Shown: in pieces, positions 1-9,600 of the stretch
How the letters are laid out: every line of letters begins with the position of its first letter
Numbering within the stretch: position 1 is the first letter of the stretch
From: Candidula unifasciata
Taxonomy: Eukaryota > Mollusca > Gastropoda > Stylommatophora > Geomitridae
NCBI GenBank assembly: GCA_905116865.2
Contig: CAJHNH020008449.1
Span: 73,501-137,500, forward strand
Direction of reading: 5' to 3'
Length of the DNA: 64,000 bases
The notes under the pieces: generated by a model
Told to the model about the DNA's origin: nothing
The model's database searches: none
Seen by the model: only the letters and a program-made list of their open reading frames with translations
Made by a program: the position numbers and the translations under genes

Positions 1-165
1 ACAAAGTGCCACCATGAGGATGAGGATCGCCCGTTGAGAGGTCCCAAAAATCCCGTTCAGCCGTTGGGCTATATTTCAGGCCCGGCTATATTTAGGACCC
101 CCTGAAAAGCCAGGGTGGGGCTTCAAAATAACTACAAATTGCATTCCACAAGGGGGTGGCGACAT
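1..165 (+). repeat. Rep-G dispersed repeat, copy 1 (cut by window edge)
   Basis: This stretch shares long blocks with 21130-21370 (same strand) and 5935-6152 (opposite strand), including ACAAAGTGCCACCATG and a pyrimidine-rich end near GGGGCTTCAAAATAAC. No coding potential or terminal repeats were recognised. The family is of unknown type, and the copy probably continues to the left of the window. Confidence 0.6.
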
Positions 166-354
166 AAGCTAAAACGGTGATTCAACAGTTTGAGACGCTC
201 TGATTCGTCTTGTAGCAGTGTGCAGTAGTCTGCCATAGACTGATATTTGGTGTCCTTTGTCCATGCCAAATACCACCACAAGCTGGCAACCGATTTCCGT
301 GAAACCAATAAATAATATCCACCTTTTCGTTACAACCAAGGAAGATTGGCTAGA

Positions 355-606
355 CAACAGCATCTTCTCTTGGAAGCTGACATATTTTGGTCATATCAAG
401 TGTCGTGGCAGATTAGAAAAAAAAAAATAGTATGGTACAGGAAGGAGGGGCAGGAGCCGAGCAACGCAAAGATGGGCACAGGAAATAAGTGTCTTATTGA
501 AGATCAAAGTATTCGAGGCGGAAGAGCTAGTGAAAGACCGGGTTTCTTTCAGGCAGACCATGATGAGAGCGACGTTCTGGAAAAGTTAAGCTACATGATG
601 ATGATT
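355..606 (+). pseudogene. Non-LTR retrotransposon 3' relic (C-terminal end of RT protein)
   Basis: Conceptual translation gives a K-L-T-Y-F-G-H-I motif near 375, then a basic region, then a segment like E-L-V-K-D-R-V-S-F-R-Q. These match in order the C-terminal region of the LINE proteins at 55254-57050 and 59659-60141. The stretch ends in ATGATGATG, like the LINE-alpha tail. Frameshifts are present, so it is dead. It could belong to LINE-alpha or a close relative. Confidence 0.5.
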
Positions 607-660
607 TTTTTAGTTGCAGCATCATCAGGTCAACAGGTGTACTGTCTGGTGTGAGGTTCC

Positions 661-1312
661 CCCCGCCTCTAAGAAAAGCCATCTTTAACCATGTATAGAA
701 AGTATCTTTAAATGTATTTGTTTTTAACAGGGCTTATTAACTAGTCCACGTTGTCTTAAGCACAAATGGAATCAGGAAGATTAATTTAAAAAAAAAAAAA
801 AACTCAATAAATTAAAGATTGAGACACCAAAAATGCCCGATATGGCCGGCGACGGGAAAGATAAGATGTTTTTGTTTTCTGAAGGCTTTTTGAGGTTTCA
901 GACAGCGTCTAGTTAGTGGTGTACCCTTACAGGTGGTCTAAATATTTCTTTGGAAGATGAACTCGGCATCTAGGATTTGATTTGCATAACTGCCGTCCAG
1001 GATGACATTCTTGTAGTCATGATTGGTCAAATCATGTTGGCATGGGGACCAGAAGGGCGAAAACATACTTACTTCTGAATAAATCAACCACTCGTGCCAG
1101 GCACACCTACCAGGATCCTTCTTTAATCTCGCCTGTGGGACTAGGCACCAAGAAAATGATAAGACACTTAAAACCTGTACCTGAAGAGAATGATACAACA
1201 AGAAGTGTGTGTGGGCTCTGGGTGCACCTCCAGACTCAGGGAATAGACAAGTCGAGTAGTTAACCAGTTGACAATGTATACTAACAGTATACCATCAGTA
1301 TTCGCTGACCGC
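661..1312. other. No recognisable feature
   Basis: Only a short A-run near 788-801 stands out. No gene, terminal repeat or copy shared with the rest of the window was seen. Confidence 0.4.
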
Positions 1313-1458
1313 TTAACTCTTTGAGTCCCAGGGGGTTTTGCATCACAGGCCCAGGGGGTATTAAAGAGAGTCATTAAATCGGCGCATCATGCGTTCTTTG
1401 GGCTTCTAGGTAGGAATCTATGAACGTATGATGCGTTCCTTGGGACTCAAAGAGTTAA
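1313..1458. mobile_element. TTAA-flanked MITE (piggyBac-like)
   Basis: The element at 1317-1454 (138 bp) begins CTCTTTGAGTCCCA and ends with its exact reverse complement, giving a 14-bp perfect terminal inverted repeat that extends imperfectly inward. TTAA lies directly outside both ends (1313-1316 and 1455-1458). A TTAA duplication is the known signature of piggyBac-type elements. There is no ORF, so it is non-autonomous. Confidence 0.7.
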
Positions 1459-1459
1459 G

Positions 1460-1935
1460 AGGGAGCAGAGCAAAGATGAAGTTTTTGTTTTCTTCTGAAA
1501 GCTGTAATGTCGAATCTTTACACAGATGACCCAGATCTTTAATCTGAGTTGAGAGTGTGACGCAAAAGGCATTCCACTGAGACTGACAGATGCCAGGAGG
1601 TGGAATCATTGTTCCAACATGCGTTCTTCACCTGGATGTTGTGTTTGTATAGGCTCCGCTCTGCCCAGCAGTAATAGTTCCTCAGACAATAAACCAAGCG
1701 ATGACATCTCCGGAGCAACTGGTCATCTCAGCGGGTGTCGGTTTTACCTTTCCTGATGTATTGTTACTTGGTTCAAATGTGGTTACGTAATCTCTGCCCC
1801 AGGTGGGTTCGAACAAAAACTACACCTGACAGACCGCAGCTTACTCTTTCAGTGCCAAGAGGTTTCATCAGAGATCCCAAAGCGAAGAAATAACCAAGAT
1901 AAAAAAGGAATTACTTACAAAGTAGCCAGACAACA
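1460..1935. other. No recognisable feature
   Basis: Mixed-composition sequence. A GGGTTCGAAC box near 1805 may be a SINE head fragment but is too short to assign. Confidence 0.35.
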
Positions 1936-1939
1936 AATA

Positions 1940-2062
1940 AAAGTAAAGGACCCTTTTCCAAGCCATTAGATATAATGGATATTTAGTGCTAGAGCTATAT
2001 CCTACAGACAAATTGGCACCTGGTGGGTGATGTGGTCAGTATCATGACAGCTGCCTTTCGTT
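1940..2062 (-). repeat. SINE-B, partial (3' half)
   Basis: It reads AGTAAAGGACCCTTTTCC, then GGTGGGTGATGTGGTCAG and CTGCCTTT, the reverse complement of the 3' half of SINE-B (compare 53445-53705). The tRNA-like head is missing. Confidence 0.65.
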
Positions 2063-2065
2063 AAC

Positions 2066-3160
2066 TCTAAAAACGCGTGCAATTTGATGTTAACGTCACT
2101 CCTTTAATTGTAAACATGCTAATTGTATGCTATGAATCGGCGTCTGTTTTTTTTTTAATTTACCGCAATCAAGGCGACATTAAAAAAAGAAAGTTTTTAA
2201 ACAAAATAATTATGAATAATAACAGGCTGCACACCAAATTTCAACAATTTACAGCGAACGGTTACCGAATTAGGGATTTTCAAAATTGAGCACAACTTTT
2301 GGAACGTACTATAACATTATAATCCAGATGCGCCCCGGCTGTTGAAAAGGATTCTTACATTTACAAGCAGCGACTTGGTTTTTGGTAGCCGTGTCCTAAG
2401 CCTATTTAGGTTGAATTTTTTAAATCAATCTGCCTTTGAAACAGGCAATCCTGTCTCCCGAGTAATGTCGTTACAAAACGAAAAAGACTATCCCTTCCTG
2501 CCAGGGAGCCGCGGTGGCTCAGTAGCTACGAAGTTTCGCATGTGTTCAGATCCTAATGTAGACGGGCTTGTTTTGTTTTTCAATGAAACGGTCCTGCATA
2601 GGCATCAGGACCCGGGCAGTCAGGACCCTTGAGGCCCCCATGCCCCAATAATTTTAAAAGGGAATAGACAGCACACATCATTCCCCCCCCCCCCCCCCCC
2701 GGCCGTTTGACATGTCACATGTTTTCTTTACATATTTTATTTCAAGTATATTTTCGTATATTTATTTTAGAAATAATTAATACTTTGCCGAATGGCACAT
2801 AAGCATAATAATATATTTGAAATATTAATAAATGTACAAACAAACACCGTTAAAGAAAATTTATATAAATGGCTCAAAGGGGCCTCTTAGCTCCCGTACA
2901 AAGTGACTGAGAAGGGAGCCCTAGCTCCCCCCGCCCCCCTAAATTGTCTTGGGGGGGGGGGGGCTTAAGGGACCTGAGCGCCTTTCCTCTCATATGTGTC
3001 TAAAAAATGTTTCAGTCGTGGAGGCATTGGGTGCCCTCTCTCCCCTTTTTTCAAGTTTGTTTCCCCAGTTCTATCTGTTTCTTTGTCGGCGCGCCTGACT
3101 TAGCGCTTTACATTTGGGACAGGAAAGATGTGGACTGGTCAGCGGCCAACTGTTAATTTG
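2066..3160. other. AT-rich interval with C and G runs
   Basis: There are homopolymer runs of C near 2683-2700 and G near 2951-2964. A short piece at about 2508-2560 (GAGCCGCGGTGGCTCAGTAGC) may be a decayed SINE-B head. No gene is seen. Confidence 0.35.
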
Positions 3161-3164
3161 TCCC

Positions 3165-3297
3165 CGGTGGGCTGTATAATAATTTCGTAGTAACAGATCA
3201 CTGCTGGGTCATATATAAATCTTGCATTAACATAATAAATGTTAGGTACTATACTAATCTCGTATTAACGGGCCAATACTGGAACGTACACTGATCG
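3165..3297. repeat. Degenerate 37-bp minisatellite, segment 1
   Basis: Units resemble TATACTAATCTCGTATTAAC followed by GGGCCAATACTGGAACG, 37 bp in all. The same unit recurs at 3840-4150 and 4980-5110, so the array is one locus cut by later insertions. Confidence 0.65.
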
Positions 3298-3853
3298 ATT
3301 TCCGGTCAAAATGGACGCTAGGCAGGGGCACTGTTCGAAGCCGAGGCAAATTTTTTTGACTCTGCCGGACAGTGGCCGTTGCATTTTGCTCCATTTGTAG
3401 ACTGGATATAGTTTCGTCGCCCAACTTTTGAGTTGAATGCATGGCGTGACACTGTAAGCTGCGGATTTCATTTGGAATGTTTTTTCGAATGTGACCAACT
3501 TTTGAATTGTAGATTCAGAAAATTGTGCGATGCCTGTCGTGCAATGTTAGTGGTGCCCGTATGTGATTAAAATTGATCGCGTGGGCAACTGCTGATCTGT
3601 TGGTGACTTCTGCTACCATCAACGATGAACTGCATTTCTAATGTCGGACTGTTTGTGTTAGCACTTCAGATGGCTACCGTATGCTTTAATGCGAGTGTAT
3701 GCTAGATATGCTGAGACAACAGTCTGTCAATCTCTCCACAAGGGACTGTGATAAACATTATGTGTGTTTTTCGTTGGCACAGGAATGGAGCAAAGATGGG
3801 GGTGACCCGTTTGCTATGAGGCTTAAACTAAAACTACTACCAGACTATCAGAA
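3298..3853 (+). repeat. Rep-I insertion flanked by an 11-bp direct repeat
   Basis: This 556-bp block interrupts the 37-bp minisatellite. TACACTGATCG occurs on its left (3287-3297) and at 3854-3864, consistent with a target site duplication. Parts recur at 31930-32058 (same strand) and 52967-53345 (opposite strand). It has no coding potential or terminal inverted repeat, so its class is unknown. Minisatellite units could by chance supply the flanking repeat. Confidence 0.55.
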
Positions 3854-4150
3854 TACACTGATCGTCTCATTAACAGGTCACTGTTGGATGGTACAGTAAT
3901 GTCGTACCACCGCCTTCTCCAGAAAAAGCTGGAGCCCGGCCGTGTGTCGTACTAATGAATCACTATCGGGTGGCATACTTATCTCGTATTAACGTCTTAA
4001 TACTGGAGTGTACACAGATCCTTCTCATTAATAGGTCATTGTTGGGCGTACAATAATCTCGTGCTAATGACTCATTGTCTGGCCGCATATTAGTCTCGTA
4101 TTACCAAGTCACGATTGGGTCGTACATTAATGAGTCATTATCGAGATACA
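3840..4150. repeat. Degenerate 37-bp minisatellite, segment 2
   Basis: Repeated motifs are TCTCGTATTAACG, TCACTATCGGGTGG and TCATTGTTGGGCGTACAATA at about 37-bp spacing, continuing segment 1. Confidence 0.65.
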
Positions 4151-4194
4151 TGCAATAGCAGGGTGCAAAGTAACTATCGTTTCATCTTTCCCCG

Positions 4195-4590
4195 TGGTAA
4201 CTTTTGGACCTGAGGCGTGGACTCTCCCTCAGTCTTTGAAGAACAACATCAGAGCCTTTGAACTGAAATGCTGCAGAAAAATTCTTAGAACACAGTGGAC
4301 CAAGAAGAAGAAAAATGTCGACACCCTGAACGATCCGAACATCAAGGAGAACTGGCTCGTAAACAGCATCCGCTCAAGAAAGCTGAGGTATTTTGGACAT
4401 GTCAACAGCCATGGTCGTCAAGAGAGAACGGTGATGAAGTGTTCCGATTCCAGAAAATGACGGAGAAGCCGGCTTTCGTGAAAGGTGAACGAGGACACGG
4501 AAGATGTATTGGCTGTGAAAGCATGCAAAGCTGGAGAAGACAGACTTTCAGAGAGACGTTCTGTAAGGAACAGACTGAATGACTAAATGA
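4195..4590 (+). pseudogene. LINE-gamma-like RT C-terminal relic
   Basis: The first 88 codons encode a segment with an A-W-T-L motif, then A-F-E-L-K-C-C-R-K-I-L-R, then W-L-V-N-S-I-R-S-R-K-L-R-Y-F-G-H-V. These line up with the C-terminal 130 residues of the intact LINE-gamma protein at 55254-57050. The reading frame breaks near 4455. Upstream RT motifs are absent, so this is a 5'-truncated dead copy sitting inside the 37-bp minisatellite. Confidence 0.75.
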
Positions 4591-4619
4591 TCGGAATGTA
4601 TTCTCAACTTGTACTATAC

Positions 4620-4984
4620 TTCTTCTTCTTTTGTCAAAATCTGCTTGTGCCGCTAGGCGTCGCAGTCTATCAGATGATCGGCAACCGAGCCAGGGCGCGC
4701 TCAGTCGCTTCATATGCCGTGATGTTATGAAGTCTCAAGTTGTCCGTGACTCCTTCAATCCATCTTCTTCCTGGTCTTTCCCTGCCTCTTGGTGTCTCGA
4801 TTTTCATGTTGTATACTCTTGATGCTGGCATCGTTGGTTCCATTCTCATTAGGTGACCAAACCATTTCATTCTTTGCTTTTCAATAAATTTAACGATGGG
4901 TATGGTTCCAATAGTTCTTGTAATCACATCGTTTCTCACTCGATCTGTTCTGGTTTTATTCGCAGCCATTCTCAAACATCTCAT
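4620..4984 (-). pseudogene. LINE-beta RT C-terminal relic with GAA tail
   Basis: About 104 codons on the minus strand carry K-F-I-E-K-Q-R-M-K-W-F-G-H-L-M-R, then G-R-E-R-P-G-R-R-W-I-E-G-V. This matches 61690-61997 and 36780-37140. The strand-wise downstream end reads AAAAGAAGAAGAAG, the tail seen on every LINE-beta copy here. It is 5'-truncated, with no catalytic motifs. Confidence 0.75.
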
Positions 4985-5110
4985 TTTGTACTATACACTA
5001 ATCTCATATTAACGAATCACTTTTGGATCGTATATGCATCTCGTATTAATGAGTCACAACTGGGCTGTATACTCATCTCATAATAACGGCTCGCTGTGTT
5101 ACATTCCCAT
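4980..5110. repeat. Degenerate 37-bp minisatellite, segment 3
   Basis: Units ACACTAATCTCATATTAACG and ATCTCGTATTAATGAGTCAC continue segments 1 and 2 on the far side of the inserted LINE relics. Confidence 0.6.
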
Positions 5111-5934
5111 AATAATTTGACTCAGTTATAAGCACGCGTGAGAGCAAATGTTAGCATATAAAACTGTTTGTTTACGACAATTGCCAATAATTTTATGCCT
5201 GGCACCAAGAATAATTCTCACCCTAGACATAGCCACCAAATGCCTGCCAGATAGCAGATGGCGCCACGCTCAGATTTGGCCCCAGGTGAGAGATCTTCAA
5301 TCATGCAAGCTATCATATGTGTCCGGGTTATAATGCGACCCTTGGCAACCAGCGATCTCCTTTTATCAAGCGAGGGGGGCATATGGAATTAACATACGGT
5401 AAGATGAATATGGTGAAACAGTGGAGGCGTAGTTGGTAGTGGGAATGCCTGATATGGTAATGGACTGCGTTCAATCCCAAGAAGTGGCAGGATTTGTTGC
5501 AACCAGTTCCACTCTTTGGTCGACCCAGCCTCATAAAAATATACCAGGGTTAGGGCCGGATTTAAGCTCGATGAGGCCCTAAGATTTATATATAAAGTCG
5601 TGAGGCCCCTATCGTTTAAGATTACACCAGCTAATCTCAGGTAACTTTAAAATGCATACGCCTTTTAAATATATGGACAGCGGAAATATCTTGTCTTTAA
5701 ATTTTTTTTAGTAAAAGAAATAGAATATCTTTGCACATTCATACATATATTATTACAGAATCATCTTAAGGGAAATTTGCTGTTATAATAATCTAAAGAA
5801 AAAAGTTGCATTTCTATTTTTTGAATGTTCATTTAGGCCTCTGCAGATTAGGAGGCCCTCAGAGTAGTTTATCTAGATATGCCTAAATTCAGCAATGACG
5901 AGGGGTCTTTAAATGAAAAGTAGGAAGTAGGCAG
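5111..5934. other. No recognisable gene; AT-rich
   Basis: A pair of near-complementary G/C-rich blocks (GGGCCGGATTTAAG near 5553 and AGGCCTCTGCAGATTAGGAGGCC near 5835) hints at a decayed MITE, but the ends were not defined. Confidence 0.3.
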
Positions 5935-6152
5935 GAGAAGAGTGTTTCAGAACGGCCGGCGTGCCACTTTACGTACCAGTGTGGGGCGCATTTTTGTCGT
6001 TTTTTTCAAAACCCCACCCCGGCTGTCAGCAGGGGCCCTAAATATAACCTACGGGTTGAACAGCGTTTCTGGGAATTGCGCCCGAGGGATTCTCATCCGA
6101 ATGGTGGCACTTTGTGTCACTGGGTGTTTATTGCTCGCTGTGTGGTCCTGAT
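5935..6152 (-). repeat. Rep-G dispersed repeat, copy 2
   Basis: Reverse complement of the family seen at 1-165 and 21130-21370. GGTGGCACTTTGTGTCACTG at 6103-6122 mirrors CACAAAGTGCCACC at 21183. Confidence 0.6.
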
Positions 6153-6154
6153 AT

Positions 6155-6650
6155 GGTCGAACGATAGTCAGTTTGCACCGTGATGCCACGTACTTGACAC
6201 TCTTTACATCCTTAACAAAACTACTGACAGTTAACGAGACTACGGTATGCTTATGTTACCTCTAATCACACTTTAAATACTTTTTTTTTAAATTTGTACT
6301 TCAACTCCTCGATAAATATCTAAGTGTGTGATTCTCAAACCATCAACTAAACCAGTACTCTCTAAGTGGGCGATATCATCTGAAAAGGTGGAGGGGGAGC
6401 AGGGTTGTAGAAACTCTCTGTGGCTTCTTTACAAAACACAGCGTGTCCTTGGGTATGAGGATATGTGCTGCCAATTACATCGGTTATTTCTAAAAGCTGT
6501 GCTGTCACTTTGCATAACACTGAAGGCGATGTGAATTAATGTTGTCGCCAAATTTGGCTCTAATGAGTGAAGAAAAATGACGGATTTTTATTGAGAAATT
6601 TCTTTTAGTGGCATTTTTGACAAGCACGCATTAACTGGTATTTGTGCAGA
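6155..6650. other. No recognisable feature
   Basis: AT-rich, with no shared repeat or coding signature found. Confidence 0.3.
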
Positions 6651-6654
6651 ATAA

Positions 6655-6975
6655 TGGGAATTCTTCTTCCTCTTATAGTCCATGCAGTGTGGCGTTGGTA
6701 GTCATGTCTATCCACAACCTTCTGTCTTGCGTACTTTCAATAAACTCTGATACAAAGGATCTTCCATGCCATGACGTCAAAGTGTCCAGCATGTGTTCTC
6801 TCGGTCTCCCTCTGCCTCTCCTCCCCTCCAACTATCCTGCCGTAATGATGTACTCCAGTTTTCTCCTTTTAATCACATGACCAAATAATGTAGATTGTCT
6901 CTTTCTGATGCAGGCCATCAGTTTCCTTCGAGACGTTTTCATTACTCTTTTTATCCGTCCAGGGTATTCTTTTGG
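6655..6975 (-). pseudogene. LINE-alpha-like RT C-terminal relic
   Basis: Minus-strand translation gives R-I-P-W-T-D-K-K-S-N-E-N-V, then a H-Q-K-E-T-I-Y-I-I-W-S segment, then after a stop G-E-E-R-Q-R-E and a D-R-R-L-W motif. The order matches the LINE-alpha end at 59790-60141 (R-I-P-W-T, F-F-G-H-V, G-R-Q-R-E, D-R-R-L-W). Stops and frameshifts show decay. Confidence 0.65.
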
Positions 6976-7214
6976 GAATTACATGGTGTAAATATCTAGT
7001 GTGGATTTTTGGAGGAAAGATTAGGGAATTCCAGCGAATCGAGAGATGAAGTAAAGACGCTGACGCTGGATAGGACAAACGCTGAGGAAACATGCTTACA
7101 ATATAATTAAAACATTTCACTGGAAAAGTGGGGGGGGGGGGGGAACAAGAAACACACACACACACACGTGGAGAGGAAACAAGATAGTGAACTAAAAAAG
7201 GTAAGCGGAAAGAC

Positions 7215-7500
7215 AAAATAGGGAAGCCGCAGTGGTGTAAAGACTAGACGCTCGCCTACGGATCGGAAGTTCGTGGGTTCGGGTCCTGGCGGAGACAAAC
7301 TTTTTTCCAAAATGACTTTGGTTTCCATATCAGTTCACGTTGAGTGGGTACCCGGTATATCCCTGGGAAGTAAAGGCTGCTAGTGTGATGCTGACGACAT
7401 CATCCACCGAGTGCATATGAATCTATAAAAAAAAAAAGGTATAGCCCTATAAGCCCAATAGCCTAGAGGCGTGGAAAAAGGTCCTTTACTTTAGTTAAAT
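7215..7500 (+). repeat. SINE-B, near full length
   Basis: It starts with a tRNA-like head (GTGGTGTAAAGACTAGACGC, then a B-box-like GTTCGTGGGTTCGGGTCC). The body contains GGGAAGTAAAGGCTGC and GATGCTGACGACATCATCCA, and the end is GTGGAAAAAGGTCCTTTACT. This is the most frequent SINE of the window, with 13 recognised copies. Confidence 0.8.
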
Positions 7501-7742
7501 GGAACGTTTAAGCTGTAATTACAGTCGTTTTACGCATGCGCCGCCACTGAAAAACACCGATCCAATGAAGAGTTCTCGGTGCTTTAACAGTGTCTCCCCG
7601 TCCCCCTCCCAGGATGACGTCACAGGACAATAAAGTGTTTTCGAGGATGGTAAGAGCGGGTTTCCCTGCTTTCTGCTGCTTTAAACTCCGTAAAAAAACA
7701 TCTAGAACTGGGCCTAACCCCAACCTGCCTACGTCCCACGAG

Positions 7743-7945
7743 ATAATGCAGCCTAGGTCCCACGACTGCATGCAGTCCTAGGTCCCACGACTGCATGCAG
7801 CCTAGGTCCCACGACTGCATGCAGTCCTAGGTCCCACGACTGCATGCAGCCTAGGTCCCACGACTGCATGCAGCCTAGGTCCCACGACTGCATGCAGCCT
7901 AGGTCCCACGACTTCATGCAGCCTAGGTTCCACGAATGCATGCAG
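7743..7945. repeat. 24/25-bp minisatellite with palindromic units
   Basis: About eight copies of CCTAGGTCCCACGACTGCATGCAG, some one base longer. Each unit holds two perfect palindromes, CCTAGG and CTGCATGCAG, so single strands could fold into arrays of short hairpins. Confidence 0.85.
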
Positions 7946-8327
7946 CGATCTACCACCCCGTAAAATATTCGGCTGTCTGTTTGGGGGGAGATATTGGGAT
8001 AGAAACCAGTTCTCTCGACTTGTAACAATTTGATATGAAACCAAGCGGGTGTCGAAGAGCAAGATGGATCGACCACATTAAAGACGCTGTATGTCCATCA
8101 AACCCTGGACCACCAACTATTTTTCCCCACTGCGCACGCAACAGAAGTGGAGGATGAGAATGATAAGGGTTAGCGGGGCTATTCTGCTGATGGCTGTATG
8201 CGACGGTGAACAGTCACCCCAGTTTTTCTTTCGCATTGTTATTATTGAGAAGACTGTGATTGGGTTCTTGAAAATAATGTTGTGAATAACTTGTACTATC
8301 AGAATAAATAACAATGATTGCCAGGAA

Positions 8328-8584
8328 ATGGTCAATGAAAATAGAACATTACATACAACAATGAGAAGGAGACGAACAAAGTTCTTTGGTCATGTGATGA
8401 GAAAAGGAGTACTAGAAAATTTCGTGACAACTGGAAAGATTATCTGTAAAGGCAGACCAAGAGAAATAATGGTTGATGACTTAAGACAGTGGTGTGGAGG
8501 AATATCATTAGTGGAACTGATCCAGAACACCAAAGACCAAGATATGTAGAGACGCATGAACGCCTATGCCAGCTGGCAAGGTAC
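8328..8584 (+). pseudogene. LINE-alpha RT C-terminal relic
   Basis: The first 73 codons encode R-R-R-R-T-K-F-F-G-H-V-M-R-K, then V-T-T-G-K-I-I and G-R-P-R-E-I-M-V-D-D-L, closely matching 59900-60100. After a frameshift the end reads GCCAGCTGGCAAGGTAC, the family 3' terminus. It runs directly into a (TTA)n tract. Confidence 0.75.
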
Positions 8585-8676
<92 letters not shown>

Positions 8677-8695
8677 GTTATATTATAATTATTAT
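8585..8695. repeat. (TTA)n microsatellite at a LINE 3' end
   Basis: About 110 bp of almost pure TTA repeat starts immediately after the LINE-alpha terminus. Confidence 0.95.
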
Positions 8696-8824
8696 TTGCT
8701 CATCGGTTCCATAACATACATTTAGGGATGATTACAGACACCTCTTTTTAGAAACCTTTTACCAGCATCGGCACTTTTTATAAAGAAAGCCTTAATGTTT
8801 AGAGTAAATCTTTTCCGTTGGATT

Positions 8825-9115
8825 CTGGGACCTTACTGTGGAGGAGGGAGGGTGGGGAAGGGAAAAATAGACCCGCTGCCCCCTTCACAAAAATGTCGTA
8901 AAAGTTGACAAATTAGGAGTGTTTCCTTCTTCTCTTCGAAGTCAGAGTGTGAGAGGCGAGGAACCAATAGTCTACAAATAAGCGAAACCGTAAAACGGAT
9001 GTGCACATAAAAGTCAAGTTCTGCAACAAGACTTAAAGTCCAGAAGTGGTTGAACAGCCAAAACTTTCTACTGGAGTTCACAGCCGGTGAACGCAAAGAA
9101 GAAGAAGAAGGAAAA
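8825..9115 (-). repeat. Rep-F (GAA-tailed), minus copy
   Basis: On the minus strand it matches 15498-15790. Markers on the plus strand are GAGAGGCGAGGAACCAATAGTC and CAGCCGGTGAACGCAAAGAAG, ending in GAAGAAGAAGAAGG. No tRNA-like head is visible, and the GAA tail is constant across copies. Confidence 0.75.
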
Positions 9116-9137
9116 TCTGATATTGAATGGTATACTA

Positions 9138-9350
9138 CAGTAGTTCTCAACCTGTGGGTCCCAACCCTTTTTTGGGTCGAATGACTCTTCCACAGGTGTC
9201 GCCTAAGACCATCGGAAAAACATATTTCTTGAAGTTATGAAGTAGCAATTGAAAAAAACTGTATGGTTGGAGGGGGTGGGGGTAGGGGGTCGCCACAATA
9301 CGATGAACTGTATTAAAGGGTCGCGACATTAGGAAGGTTGAGAACCACTG
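9138..9350 (+). mobile_element. SPIN-like hAT MITE, copy 1
   Basis: The left end reads CAGTAGTTCTCAACCTGTGG and the right end GGAAGGTTGAGAACCACTG, an imperfect inverted pair. Internal landmarks are GGTCGCGACATTAGG and CGCCTAAGACCATCGGAAAA. From memory, these match the SPIN (hAT) MITE known for horizontal transfer among animals. The flanking 8-mers agree at only four positions, so no target duplication survives. There is no ORF. Confidence 0.75.
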
Positions 9351-9504
9351 GCCTGGTAGGACTGAGGCCATCGCGGCGTTCTGGCTACAGTTAGTACCCT
9401 TGCATAACAAAACATAATCTGTGTTCAACGCCTAGCATAGTGAACACTTTCTGTTTCCCAACCAGTACGCCAGGAAGACTGTTGAGTCGAGCTTGCGTCA
9501 GAAG

Positions 9505-9600
9505 TAATAGCATCATCATCATCAAGTGTCTTGCCGACTCGCCTGGGTCACCATGCGTCTCCACAATCTTTCCAACAGCATGTGTATGTTTATGTGATGA
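9505..9600 (-). pseudogene. LINE-alpha 3' terminal fragment
   Basis: It reads CATCATCATCATCAAGTGTC, then CCATGCGTCTCCAC. This is the reverse complement of the LINE-alpha terminus GGCACC(TGATGA)n and its last codons. Only the extreme 3' end remains. Confidence 0.5.

Noticed and set aside
7226..7305. Functional tRNA gene at the SINE-B head (and at other SINE heads)
   Set aside because: Only A- and B-box-like motifs remain. No full cloverleaf could be drawn, and the same head recurs with the SINE body attached.
7743..7945. CRISPR-like array
   Set aside because: Units are contiguous 24-25 bp tandem copies without variable spacers, and the DNA is eukaryotic.
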